NCBI GenBank assembly: GCA_027924585.1
Contig: BSBM01000994.1
Location: 7,323,001-7,387,000 of the forward strand
From: Larix kaempferi
Lineage: Eukaryota; Streptophyta; Pinopsida; Pinales; Pinaceae
Length of the DNA: 64,000 bases
Direction of reading: 5' to 3'
Below the pieces are notes generated by a model, which saw only the letters and a list, made by a program, of their open reading frames with translations, ran no database searches and was not told the origin of the DNA. Both the position numbers and the translations under genes were made by a program. Below are positions 23,067-33,317 of the stretch, piece by piece. Within the stretch, counting starts at the first letter, position 1. Each line of letters opens with the position of its first letter.

Positions 23067-24008
23067 CATAATATGTCACTTTATGATGATTCACATCTAC
23101 ATGGATGCACCTATGATATGGATTTGAGTCACTTGAAGACTCATGGTTTTTCTTGCTCAACACTGGGTTTATTTGATGTTAGAGTAACTTCATCCAACAC
23201 TTGGGTGAATAGATTTATGATGGGAGAACATTTTTGTTGGTAGCCACATACTTTGTTACATCTTTATGATTCTCACATTCATGGATGTATGGGTGAGACT
23301 TCTTTGAGTCATTTGAAGTCTCCTTGTTTTTTCTGCTCATTATTTGGTTCAGATTTTAGTGGAGATTATTCATTCACTTCTTGGATGAAAGAATACATGG
23401 TTGAATATTTTGATGCATATCACATCCTTTTGGAGCAGCATTATAGGACATGGGATCCTCACCTATGTCATTGGAGCAGATTTGATTGGTCACTTGAAGC
23501 TTGTATGCACTTGGAAAATCGTGGTCTACTTGCTTGGAGGTACCAGCACTTTCATGATTCTTTGATGAAGCACCTCCTTGATGTACATTTTCATTATGTA
23601 GTTATGTAATTTGATGATATATATTTTGTACTCATGATGTTTGGAAGAATGAATACAAGAAAATGGGATCCAGAAATCATCTTATCTGATGGTATGGGTT
23701 GGAGAGCACTCTTCATTGTTGGGGTGCAATACAAGCAATGGGACCCTGGAATAATTTTTATCTCATTGGTTTCAATTTTTTTTGGGAAACAAGAAGTATG
23801 GGAGATGGATTTCCCACTTAATAAAGTTATTTTTATCAGAGTAGTGCAGCAGCAAGCATGGTGGTTCCTCTCTAAAATATTCATGGAAACTCAAAGACTC
23901 AAGGTTTGGCAATTCAATGGCAACTTCAAAGAATTATACAGAAAGCAGGTTCTTCAACACCCATGTTTGAAATTGCTTGAGGACAAGCAATATTGGGAAG
24001 GGAGGATT
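23067..24008 (+). pseudogene. Element C ORF continuation, broken by stops, ending at the polypurine tract
   Basis: The frame of the 567-residue ORF continues past TAG (23064), TAG (23241-23243) and TAA (23607-23609) up to the 3' LTR. Two related segments occur here: 'LYDDSHLHGC' followed by 'LSHLKTHGF', and about 60 residues later 'LYDSHIHGC' followed by 'LSHLKSPCF'. This is an internal duplication of a His/Leu-rich module. The last residues, near 'KLLEDKQYWEG', overlap the purine-rich tract GGGAAGGGAGGA at about 23995-24006, which would prime plus-strand DNA. Confidence 0.6.
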
Positions 24009-26054
24009 TTTCATGTCCCAAATTTGGAATTGGGTCACAATGGCCTAATCACATTAGCCATATTCATTAGAGTTTGTAAAATTGATGTTAAGGGTCAAAT
24101 AATTGCCAAGGAGGAAAATTACTAGTTTCCTCCTTTGGGATGGAAGCTTTGGGATTTGGAATAAGGGGGATAATAAATGATGTTTAGACATTAGAAGAGT
24201 TCAAGTATTTAATAAATAGAGTGAATAAATAAATTCAAGAGAAATCCTAGGTGACAAATGGTTTTGGAGACATATGGAGGATGTGGGACCCACACTAGCT
24301 TGATTTTTCATAATACATGGTATCTCTCTTTTGCAAATTCAAATTAATGGGAATGTGAACACTCTTGGGTGAGTTGGTAAGTCATAACACATGTAATTGA
24401 GCATCTTAGGTCGAATTGGGAAGGATTGGTAACCTCCATGGAAGATAAAGAGTCAAAGTGGAAGTTTGTGGACACTTGGGCTAGATTCTCTAGCCCTTAT
24501 GACACCAATGATGGAGCATCTATGACAACTATGACAAATTGCAGACCTGACCTCCAACATCTGACCACTATGACATGTCAGCCCCAAAAATAATCTCAAA
24601 GAAGGCGAATTTGGGAGTTGGAGAAGCCAAAGAGACTCAAAATCAAATTTGGGAGAAGATGGAAGGTTGAAACTAGGAGACAAGTGGCAAATGTGGAATA
24701 TTTCCTAAATGGAAATCTATTGAATCTATTGAGAGGATTTCGACCCTTAGAAGGTTAATGTTGGTTATAAAATGTAGAAATGAAGTATGAGAATAGCTTT
24801 TGATCGTTTGTAGAATTTGGAATTGCATTTGTGTAGAGGGAGAGCTAGTGGATGACTAGTTTCTTGCCTTAGCCAATTTCGAGGGTGAAAGATTCCCATC
24901 CAAGTTGGTAATTGGAAAGACCATTCAGACCTTTCATTTGGAGTTTTAATGGAGTATTTATTTGCAAGTTTTAATGGAGTATTTATTTGCAGGTGTAAGC
25001 TATAGGGCCGCTCATGGTTTCTTCTATTGCAGCTCACTCCTTCAACCATTTCCGTTTTTGATAGCATATTCTTGATCCTTGAGGGAGGGCGTTTTTGGTG
25101 AGCTATTGTACTCTTTGGGGGAGCTTAAAATGCCCCATTTATTTTGTAATATGAATTAAATACTTTTTTCTTCATCTTCAGAAAGTTTCAGGTCGAAATT
25201 CCAAGTAGAAATGTATAAATCTCAATTTTAATGAAAGAACAGTGTCATTTCCCCACTACCTTGTTGTGAATCAATGTAATGCTGATGATTTAGAATAAAT
25301 GGATGATTCTATGATATATCTATGATAAATATACTTCCATGTATGTCTTCTACAAGTTTCATGTACTGTACTTGAGCATTTGAAGCATTTTTACTCAGTT
25401 TAGTTGTATTGGGAGGTGAAATAGTGCCATTTCCCCAAGGGTCGAATTGAGGATTTTTGCAGTTGAATGGGAGAGGGTGATAACAGTTGTAATAAAACAT
25501 TAATGGTGCATATGAGACCTTAATAACATAATTAACACATTACATACCTCTATTCATAACTTTGAGTGGGTTTGGAGGCATTTGGGAAGCCATTTTCAGT
25601 ACTTACCTCAGGGGGATTTGAACCCCAAATTACTAGTAAAATTGCATACTTGGTCCAGAATATTAAGAGAGTTTGAAGAGGTATTTTGGTGGCCATATTT
25701 CATCCATAAACATCATATTCAAGTACTAATATCATTCATACACCTTCCTTGAATATTTGAAGGGATTTGGAGTCAATTTGAGACCTAGAGACCAATACTA
25801 GTCAAAAGGAAATCACTAGTAAAGTTACCTACATTGACCAGAATTGAAAGAGGATTTGCAGAAGTGTTTTAAAGGTCCAAAGGCATCCATGAAACACATA
25901 TTTATGTTCTAATATCATTCATATACCTTCTCAAAAGATTTGGGATCATTTGGGGCAAATATGGGACCTAGAGATCAAAACTAGTCAAAGGTCTAACTAA
26001 GGAAAAAAGTGAAAAATTGCCATTTTGATAAAACTCCTAACAAGGGACATTACA
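24009..26054 (+). repeat. Element C 3' LTR
   Basis: 2046 bp with the same ends as the 5' LTR. It is longer because of a short tandem duplication ('gttttaatggagtatttatt', twice at 24946-24990) and a 15-base insertion near 25985. The TSD ATGAC follows at 26055-26059. Confidence 0.9.
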
Positions 26055-26059
26055 ATGAC

Positions 26060-26983
26060 TTATTTGTTACAGGAGATGATAGATTGATTGCAGATACTAA
26101 GAGGAAGCTTGTTGCTGAGTTCAATATGAAATATTTGGGAATGATTCATTATTTCCTAGGTATGGTGGTGTGGCAGAATTCAGGTGGGATCTTCCTTGGT
26201 CAAGGGAAGTACACAGTAGATATTCTGAAGAGATTTGGGATGATGGATTGCAAGGCCATGGCCACACCCATGGAATCGAATCTAAAGCTTCTATGTGATG
26301 CTTCATCTGAGCCGGTTGATGTCTCTATGTATCATCAGATGATTAGATCCTTGATGTAGTTGACGAACACGAGACCAGATATTTGCTTTGCAGTGAACAC
26401 ATTGAGCCAATTCCTGACGGATCCGAGGAGTGTTCATCTAGTTGCTATAAAGCATGTTCTGAGGTACCTAAAGGGTACAGTGGATTATGGGCTCAAGTAT
26501 GAAGTGAATAAAAAGTTTAACCTGCAAGGTTATGTTGATTCAGATTGGGCTGGCAGTGCTATAGATAGGAAGAGCACATCTGGGTGTTGCTTCAGCATGG
26601 GATCAGGTGTGATATCTTGGTTCAGCAGGAAGCAGTCCTGTGTAGCACGGAGTACAGCTGAGGCAGAGTATGTTGCAACCTATTTAGCTAGTTGTGAGGC
26701 AGTATGGCTACGGAAGCTACTGTCTGAGTTATTTGATCTCCCATTGGATGCTACTGGTATATTTTGTGATAACCAGAGTTATGTGAAGCTGTCTGAGAAC
26801 CCAGTGTTTTATGACAGGTCGAAACACATAGAGATCAAATATCACTATATCAGGGATATGGTGCAGAGAGGAGCTGTGAAGCTCCTATATGTTGCGATGG
26901 ACGAGCAGATTGCAGATGTACTGACGAATCCACTAGCTAGGGTGAAGTTCGAGTACTTCAGGGAGAGGCTTGGTGTTCTTTAG
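26060..26983 (+). pseudogene. Copia RT C-terminal part and RNase H
   Basis: The frame resumes in phase at 26060 directly after the target duplication, with the RT segment following YVDD ('LFVTGDD', 'YLGMIHYFLGMVV', 'TPMESNLKL'). A TAG at 26357-26359 sits where Tyr is usual in the 'SLMYLTNTRPD' block. RNase H follows, with its acidic residues in 'YVDSDWAG', 'STAEAEY' and 'CDNQSY', and the frame ends with TAG at 26981-26983. Together with the upstream part the polyprotein is about 1340 codons, normal for plant copia elements. Confidence 0.92.
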
Positions 26984-27142
26984 GTCGACGACACTTCGAG
27001 GAAGAAGTGATGGACACATTTGCTGAAGCCATCCCAAGCATGTTGGAAGGAGGATCCTTCACATGGCTGTGGATGTAAGCACTGGATGATGAGTATCAGG
27101 ATGATGCTCTAGTTACTGCTCTGTATATGCATCATGTTGGAT
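26984..27142 (+). other. Start of Copia 3' untranslated region
   Basis: Unique sequence between the RNase H stop and the first tandem repeat. Nothing recognisable. Confidence 0.6.
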
Positions 27143-27410
27143 GCTGGATATGATCAGTTGGATCATTTATATTTGTATGTATGTACGCATTGTGTTTATG
27201 CTGGATATGATCAGTTGGATCATTTATATTTGTATGTATGTACGCATTGTGTTGATGCTAGATATGATCAGTTGGATCATTTATATTTGTATGTATGTAT
27301 GCATCGTGTTGATGCTGGATATGATCAGTTGGATCATTTATATTTATGTACGCATCATGTTGGATGCTGGATATGATCGGTTGGATAATTTGTATGTATT
27401 TGTACATGCA
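27143..27410 (+). repeat. 57-bp tandem repeat in Copia 3' UTR
   Basis: Units begin 'gctggatatgatcagttgg' at 27143, 27200, 27257 and 27314; a fifth, partial one starts near 27366. Because 57 is divisible by three, the repeat leaves an open frame that encodes a repeated 19-residue peptide. I regard that frame as a by-product. Confidence 0.9.
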
Positions 27411-27792
27411 TCATGTTGGATGCTTGGACCATGTATATGTATCAGGTGGATACATTGTATGATCAGGTAGATCATGTATGTTGATATGTATCATGTATTT
27501 GTATTTGTATCAGGTGGATACACTGTATGATCAAGTGGATCATGTATGATGATATGTATCAAAAAGATACTTGGTGTGCATTAGGTGGATGCATTGTATG
27601 ATCAAGTTGATCATGATGATGAGCTTCAGGATGTTGCTCTAGATGATATGTACCAGGATGGTACAAGTGATGATGATCAGTATGATCATGGGAATCAGGA
27701 TGATTCCTCGTGCGATGATGATCCGTTGGATCATGAGTATCAGGTTGATACTTGGAGGTCAGAGATGATATGTGGCAGGTTGTGCAAATAGC
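27411..27792 (+). repeat. Irregular GATCA/ATCAGG-rich repeats in Copia 3' UTR
   Basis: Repeated short words ('tatcaggtggatac', 'tgtatgatcaggtagatcatg') continue the theme of the 57-bp array with irregular spacing. Confidence 0.6.
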
Positions 27793-28335
27793 ATGTAATC
27801 AGTCCTAGGAGATCTTGCCGGTCGTGCTGCGGCACATAAATGTTCCTGGGGTACTCTTTCTGGTATTGCTATGTAGTATGTAATCAATCCTCAGATATCC
27901 GATAGGTTGAGCTGTGTGCTCGTAATCAGTCCTGGGATGAGGTATTACTATGGAGACATGTAATCAGTCTTGGAGATCCGAGAGGTTGAGCTGTGTGCTC
28001 GTAATTAGTCCTGGGATGCTCTTTAGAGATCTTTCCTGTCGTGTTGTGGCACATAAATTTACTTAGGATGCTCTTTAAAGGTTTTGTATATCCACATGTA
28101 ATCAGTCCTGGAGATCCAAGAGGTTGAGTTGTATGCTCGTAATAAGTCCTGGGATGCTCTTTAGAGATCTTGTCGGTCGTGCTGCGGCACATAAATGTTC
28201 CTGGGATGCTCTTTAAAGGTATTGTGGAGGAGATGCATGTAATCAGTCCTGGGAGATCTTGTCGGCCGTGCTTAGGCACATAAATGTTCCTGGGATACTC
28301 TTTTCGGTATTGCATCCGCACATAAAATTAGTCCT
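27793..28335 (+). repeat. Second tandem repeat block in Copia 3' UTR
   Basis: The word 'tgtaatcagtcctgg' or a close variant recurs at about 27795, 27874, 27959, 28097 and 28239. It is followed by alternating modules ('ggttgagctgtgtgctcgtaa' and 'ggtcgtgctgcggcacataaatgttcctggg'). The longest repeat unit is about 140 bp. Confidence 0.8.
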
Positions 28336-28558
28336 GAGAGGCCACCTCTATCAGACCGTTCGCACAGATGATGAAGACCTGCAGGTGGTGGGCCTACATC
28401 CAGTATGAAAAAGGATTGGCTCTGTAGAACTTCCTATGACGAGTAGAGTCGGAGATTGGTTGAGATAGTAGTAGCAGTGACGATGATGATGATGATGCAT
28501 TGATTCCCAAGAAGAAGACTTGTCTAGCAGAACTGTGTTGAGAAATACCTTCCTAGTT

Positions 28559-28567
28559 AAGAGGGAG
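28559..28567 (+). promoter_or_regulatory. Copia polypurine tract
   Basis: AAGAGGGAG abuts the 3' LTR start and would prime plus-strand synthesis. The sequence 28336-28558 before it holds no other recognisable feature. Confidence 0.85.
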
Positions 28568-29170
28568 TGTTGATGTATATGTAACTTCGGAATATATTTC
28601 ATCTATGTATTTCATATATATTTATTATACCCTTATAAGAGATGTGTTATTCCTCTATGAGGAAGTGTCGTCATGTGGATTGACAAGTGTCGCAAGTGTG
28701 TGTAGTTGCCGATGGGTTATTAGACCACCATGTGTGGGGTCGGCCCTAAAATATATTATATTGTGGATGTATCTAGATAGACAAGTCAGCCCCATAAGGT
28801 CACTGGGAAAACAGGTTAAGTATAAATAGAGATCGGGAGATCTCTATTTGGATCATTCGAAAAGACACACTTCTCTCACTCAGAAAGTGGCGCACTAGTG
28901 AGGAGGAGGATCATTTTCTCTAGGAGACTATCTCAAGTGTATTTTGGTTGTACTTTGGTTGAGCCATTGCTCTCTCTATCTCTGAGGAAGTTGTAGGGTT
29001 TTTCACCTTAGGGTTTTCCCCACGGAAACTCTGTGTCTCTTGTCTCTCATGCTTTTGATTCTTGTGATGCTTGTCATGCTTATTGTGATTGTTATGCATT
29101 GATATACTGTATATGTTATTCTCCCAGTAAAGATCCAAGAGTATTGTGAATTAATGCTCAAATTTTAACA
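28568..29170 (+). repeat. Copia 3' LTR
   Basis: 603 bp, same TGTTGATG...TTTTAACA ends as the 5' LTR. It has a short extra duplication ('tatttcatctatg') near its start. TATA box at 28821-28828 with the same overlapping hairpin. Confidence 0.95.
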
Positions 29171-29613
29171 TCTGCTAGTTGCAATACAGTTGTTGTTGGC
29201 CTTATGAAAGATTGCAGATTTAGGGATAACATTGTATCTTTTGTCATTATATTAATTGTGGCTCCTAAATAAATGAGGTTGTTTGGGATAGGAATTTTTT
29301 TTATGCTTACATTGACTATAGGGATTCCTTGGTATAGATACTTAGGGTTGACAAACCTTCCTAACATGAGGTATGCAAGTTATCCTATAATGTTAATGGT
29401 GGGAGGATCTTGTTTTCTTTTTCCTGGTTTGTTTATGCAATTTTATCTTATGAATTTGTTGCATATGGGGACATCTTTGATGGCTTGCAGAAGAGGAATT
29501 TCTATATTCAAGTGTTTCAGTTCATTAAGTATAGCACTTTCTACTTCTACTTGAATTATTTGTTTTAGCCTGTCAGGAAATGGAGGGTTTGGAGTAGTAA
29601 GCCATGGTGATTT
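29171..29613 (-). pseudogene. Element B protease N-terminal part
   Basis: The minus-strand frame 29367-29171 matches the start of A's protease ('VNPKYLYQGIPIVNV', 'INIMTKDTM'). The active-site Asp is replaced by Tyr ('YLGAT'). The stretch 29368-29613 is collinear with A's spacer between linker and protease and holds stops. Confidence 0.75.
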
Positions 29614-30069
29614 TTATGTGTTTCGTTCTTCTTTAGGAAGGTACACAATTATAGGTTGATGGTATTGTGGGAATGCTTGTTCAACTTCTGTAGTTGGTGG
29701 TGGGTATAGTATTACTTTGCCTGATCTCAATTTTACCTCATTTAAATCGAGTGTTTCCATAACATAAGTTGGGAATTGCATTACTTCACTATTGTAAACT
29801 TGTTGATTTGGTCGATTGCTATTTGGGTTTGGAATGGGATGAGATGGAATTGGAGGTGGTCTTGGTGGATGTTGGTTTTGTGGTGGAGGAATTATGACAT
29901 CCTGTTGTGATTGAGGTCTCCAATTCGAAGAATATGGATACTCATTCCATAGTTTATTTGTGGTTGTTGGAAAGGTGGAGGGTACTGCTGGTATGGATGA
30001 GAAAAGTATGGTTGATGGTATGGGTTTTTGTTTTGCTGCCATTGATTTGGGCCTTCCTGCATAGGCCAC
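29614..30069 (-). pseudogene. Element B proline-rich linker
   Basis: A 151-residue open frame with Pro/Asn/Ser repeats ('PPPQNQHPPRPPPIPSHPIP') followed by 'LNEVKLRSGKV', collinear with 6675-7169 of element A. It is separated from B's gag by a broken stretch (30070-30479) that matches A's 3' gag region only loosely. Confidence 0.6.
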
Positions 30070-30479
30070 GAGGGTTTTGTTATTGGATTCTAATCAAGTG
30101 TTTGGTAAGGATTTTCCTGATTGAAGTAGGCCTGATTAGTAGCTTGAAATGGACTAGAGAAATTATTTCAACGTTCGTTGACAAAATAGAGTTGTTCGCA
30201 AAGGGTTTTCTGATTTAGGGTATTGCATAGATGCTTTACATGAAGGAAGTAGAGGAAAGTTTTCTATCACATGATTTTCAATACACAATCCACATACTTC
30301 AATCAATTTAATGGACATTGGCCTTTTTAATGTTTCTTCCTATATTTTGGATAGAAAACAGCTAGTGCTTTATTAATTTCATCTTGTTTCCTCTTGAGAT
30401 GTAATGCATCTAGTTTCATTTCTAGTGACTGAAGGATGTTGGTTTTCATATCATCTAGCAGATTTCATAAATAATATTT

Positions 30480-31199
30480 AGTGAGGGTTGGTACTGGGAA
30501 GGATGATCCACTGGCTAGTGGGGTTATGCCTCTTGCTCCATCCTTCCCTTTTCTAGACCTTGAATAGCTTTTGAAGATTTGTGAGATCTATTTAAAGGAC
30601 TTCTGGAAGATATCTCCATCACCCAACAGGTTTAGTCTTTCTAGGTAATCCTCCTTGATTACTCTGAGGAGTACTAATTGCAATGACTCTTCATCCAGTA
30701 TTTAATAAATGGATCTTTTATAGTTGAGTTGGAATCATTGTCCATAATTTTCCAAAGATTCCTTATCTCCCTGTTTCATCCTAAAAATCCCGTCTCTTGT
30801 ATATTGGATTTACAATAATCCCTCTATTTTTCCAAGAAAGTTTGTTTCATTTGATCCCATGTAAAAATGTTGCTTCCTTCTAAGTTGATGAACCATCTGA
30901 GTGCAAGATCTTTTAGAGTTGAAGGAAAGAGTCTTATTTTTTGGGCATCTGTCGTGTAGCCAAAGGATCTACAAATTACTTTTAACTTGAACAAAAAGGT
31001 ATCAAGGTCTTCTAAGGTCAATCCATGGAAATTCAGGATATTTGTGGGATTGATGTTTTTCATTCAAGCATCCCCTTGAGGTATGCTAACGGGAAAGGTG
31101 AAAAAATCACTAGGTTCTTCTTCTTCATTAGCCACAGTGGTATCGAAATTAGAGCTGCCAAAGAAATTATCACGATCTAGGTTATTGTATTGGAGAAAA
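30480..31199 (-). pseudogene. Element B gag, fragmented
   Basis: The best-preserved part is 31063-30824 ('NFHGLTLEDLDTFLFKL', 'LRWFINLEGSNIFTWDQMK'), the capsid core homologous to A gag residues 65-145. Upstream, 31199-31064 encodes 'FFGSSNFDTTVANEEEEP', matching A's 'FFSSSSPNTTMAEEDEEP', then a stop before the conserved Met. Downstream to 30480 the frame is repeatedly broken and no zinc knuckle survives in one frame. The first dozen residues are on the far side of the inserted array, at 62003-62039. Confidence 0.8.
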
Positions 31200-31658
31200 C
31201 TCACTATGGCTTGGGGTAGACCACTACTGACAACTGACTACCAAAAATTAACTCAATTCTCATAACTATGCTATTATAAATGACAATGCTAAGATAATGG
31301 AGAATGCAACCAACCTCAATCCAAACATTTGATGTAGATCCCCGTTGGAACTTTTCCAATCCGTGCACTTGAATCTGCAAATTAGTCTTGACAGCCAATA
31401 TACAACAAGTACATATAATATATAAACGACATTAACATCATTAATAGAAATGGTCCATGATATTACAAGTAAATGCAACCCAATGTAGAATAAACAACAT
31501 TCACAACATTAATGGACGAGAATATGAGTATTTCTATTAATAAACAAGAAGAAGTACAATGTGATACGACCTCTTGCCGGAAACCAATCTGAACCAAGGT
31601 CTAGATCAATACACTTGTGCCTCCACCACTTCAATCCTCCATGAATGGAAAACTCAAA
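31200..31658. other. Left half of an unidentified insertion in element B
   Basis: Similarity to A's gag stops at 31199 and resumes at 61998; both edges carry GAAAA (31195-31199, 61998-62002), a possible 5-bp target duplication. The two halves, excluding the array, total about 950 bp. No coding domain is visible and the ends are not TG/CA. A solo LTR or other old insertion is possible. The array's left target duplication TCAAA is at 31654-31658. Confidence 0.45.
31654..31658. repeat. Left target site duplication of the array (TCAAA)
   Basis: Directly precedes LTR 1. The identical TCAAA at 61506-61510 directly follows LTR 12. Confidence 0.93.
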
Positions 31659-32281
31659 TGATCCAGGTGGATATCGGTGGCGGCCCACCTCTTCCAACTG
31701 GCTCAAAACAGTCTTCTGGCAATTTTGGTAAATTACTATTTTTAGGAGTTTTTCGGGTGCTGAACTTTCGGAGCCATTTTGAGGCCCTAAACGACCTTTT
31801 TTGGCAATTTGGGGGGCCAAATGGTTGCCCCTGGCACGCATTTGGCCCCATTCAAAAGTTGTAACTCTCGGATAGACCTTTCCAATGGGCTACCGAGCAC
31901 CCAAAATGAAGATCGTATGCAAAAGTTACGACCCCGGGAAGTTGATGTACTAACTTACCCAAACGGGGCCCACATGACTTTATGACAGTTCATCTTCTAG
32001 GGTTAGGTTTTTGGATGTTTGGGGTTCTTTCCCTCATGCTTATGATAAATAGGCCCTTTCGGCCTCTCTTTGTATTCATCTTGTCACGAATGAGCATAGC
32101 GGCCACATCTCTTCTCAGAGACAGCTACCACCATTCTAGCTATTGTATTTTACAGTCTGTTCTATTTCCGCTATTTAATAGAATATGTGTTTACTGTATC
32201 ACTGTGTTATTTTGCAATATATCTTTGTATATGATTCTGTATATGCTATCTTTTGTTTCATTTCCACATAAATCCGGATCA
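31659..32281 (+). repeat. Array LTR 1 (outer left)
   Basis: 623 bp. A TATA-like GATAAATA at 32044-32051 is followed by a short hairpin (AGGCC at 32051-32055 with GGCCT at 32061-32065), in every LTR of the array. By eye it differs from LTR 12 at roughly 5-6% of positions. Confidence 0.95.
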
Positions 32282-33317
32282 GTGGTATCAGAGCAGTCTG
32301 CTCTTTGATTGTTTCTCGGTGCATGTCCCCGACGAGGTCAGGATACAGAGAGTTGAGTCTCGAACTAGTTTCACTTGGGGAAGACCACTCTCGCCGCCCC
32401 AAATGGCCTCCCATGGCGGAAGAAAAGAGAGACGACGGAGCAGTAGATCCTATAAAGTTGTTGCTCGAGGAATCCCTCGTGTGACAGAGGAACGAGATGA
32501 TGGATAATTTCACCCAGATCCTTCAACGCATGCCAACAGCGGCAAATGCACCCTCAACGAGCAGCCATTTCGGAGATACAACTCCCTTCAAGGTACAAGT
32601 TAATTTTTATATCCCTTTATTTGAAGGCCAAATCGATGCCGATGCCTTAGATAAATGGTTGAATCTACTAGAAGGGTATTTCTCTATCCACAATTTTTCC
32701 GACAGGGTAAAGATCGTCTTTGCACTCCTCAAGGCCGTCCCCCATGTCAAAAATTGGTGGGAAAATTATGTGAGCAAAACTCATCAGACGAGTCTGGATT
32801 GTTTGAATATTCCAATCCCACTTGGGCCTCTTTTATAGATGCCGTCAAGGAACAATATTAACTTGTTGGAAACTATGATGAGCAGTACACAAAATGGACC
32901 ATTCTGCATCAAGAGAGGGACCAAACGGTGTCGGAGTACACCAACAAATTCCATACCTTGCGCACAAAGATAGGTATCAAGGACTCCGAGTGGCACCTAG
33001 TACTGAAATATCGCAATGGCCTACACCGGTACATCCAGACAGAGATGGATTTCCTGGAAATCTCTTCACTCGGATCCGCCTATCGATATGCTGTCAAAAT
33101 TGAGCAGAAATTTCAGCAAAAGAACAAGCGTGACTTCGGACCTGCAGAGAAGCAGGGAAAGGAAAACTCTGGCTCGCAGAACACGGGGCAGGAAAAGGAC
33201 AACCAGTCCCAACCACAGGCGAAGAAGGGTAAAGAAAAGACAAAGAAAGACACCGGGAAGTGGTACGAGTTCCACAAAAGCCCCTGGCACAACACTGATG
33301 ATTGTCGCTCAAAATAG
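32282..33317 (+). pseudogene. Array unit 1 gag
   Basis: PBS TGGTATCAGAGC at 32283-32294, ATG at 32413. CGA-to-TGA stop at 32482-32484, a one-base deletion near 32769, and TAA replacing Tyr (EQY-Y) near 32860. This is the only unit that has GAG (33147-33149) where all others have the first shared amber codon, so its nucleocapsid region reads on to the second amber at 33315-33317. Confidence 0.9.

Larger units (their letters stand above)
19290..26054 (+). mobile_element. Element C: non-autonomous LTR retrotransposon nested in Copia RT
   Basis: Long LTRs (19290-21296, 24009-26054), PBS TGGTATCAGAGC at 21298-21309 and a polypurine tract before the 3' LTR bracket a 2.7-kb interior with one long reading frame. 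No protease, RT, RNase H or integrase is present. A perfect ATGAC duplication flanks it, and codon phase of Copia RT resumes at 26060. Its LTR ends (ACATTACA at the 3' side) and its gag knuckle type recall chromovirus gypsy elements such as Tekay/Del, which may be the source of its enzymes. That link is inference. Confidence 0.9.
15023..29170 (+). mobile_element. Ty1/copia retrotransposon inserted in element B
   Basis: Two LTRs (15023-15612 and 28568-29170), a PBS directly after the first and a polypurine tract directly before the second bracket a single-frame gag-protease-integrase-RT-RNase H polyprotein. Integrase precedes RT, which defines the copia order. Without the 6.77-kb insertion of element C it is about 7.4 kb. 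By eye the LTRs differ at roughly 2-3% of positions plus one 13-15-bp duplication, so it is a moderately young insertion. Three in-frame TAG codons and a changed catalytic residue in integrase make it non-functional. Confidence 0.93.

Noticed and set aside
19295-26049. Alternative element C edges TGTCCC...GGGACA with duplication TTTCA/TTACA
   Set aside because: The outer ATGAC duplication is perfect and restores the Copia reading frame, whereas the inner pair does not match and would leave extra bases in RT.
27134-27376. Open frame encoding a repeated 19-residue peptide
   Set aside because: It exists only because the 57-bp untranslated repeat is a multiple of three. It lies after the Copia stop codon and has no start context or domain.
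27926-28321. Minus-strand 131-residue frame in the Copia 3' UTR
   Set aside because: It is the complement of a tandem repeat block; its apparent internal repeats mirror the DNA repeat.
32199-32513. Minus-strand 104-residue frame across each LTR-gag junction
   Set aside because: Shadow of the LTR end and gag start; no known domain and no promoter reason to expect it.
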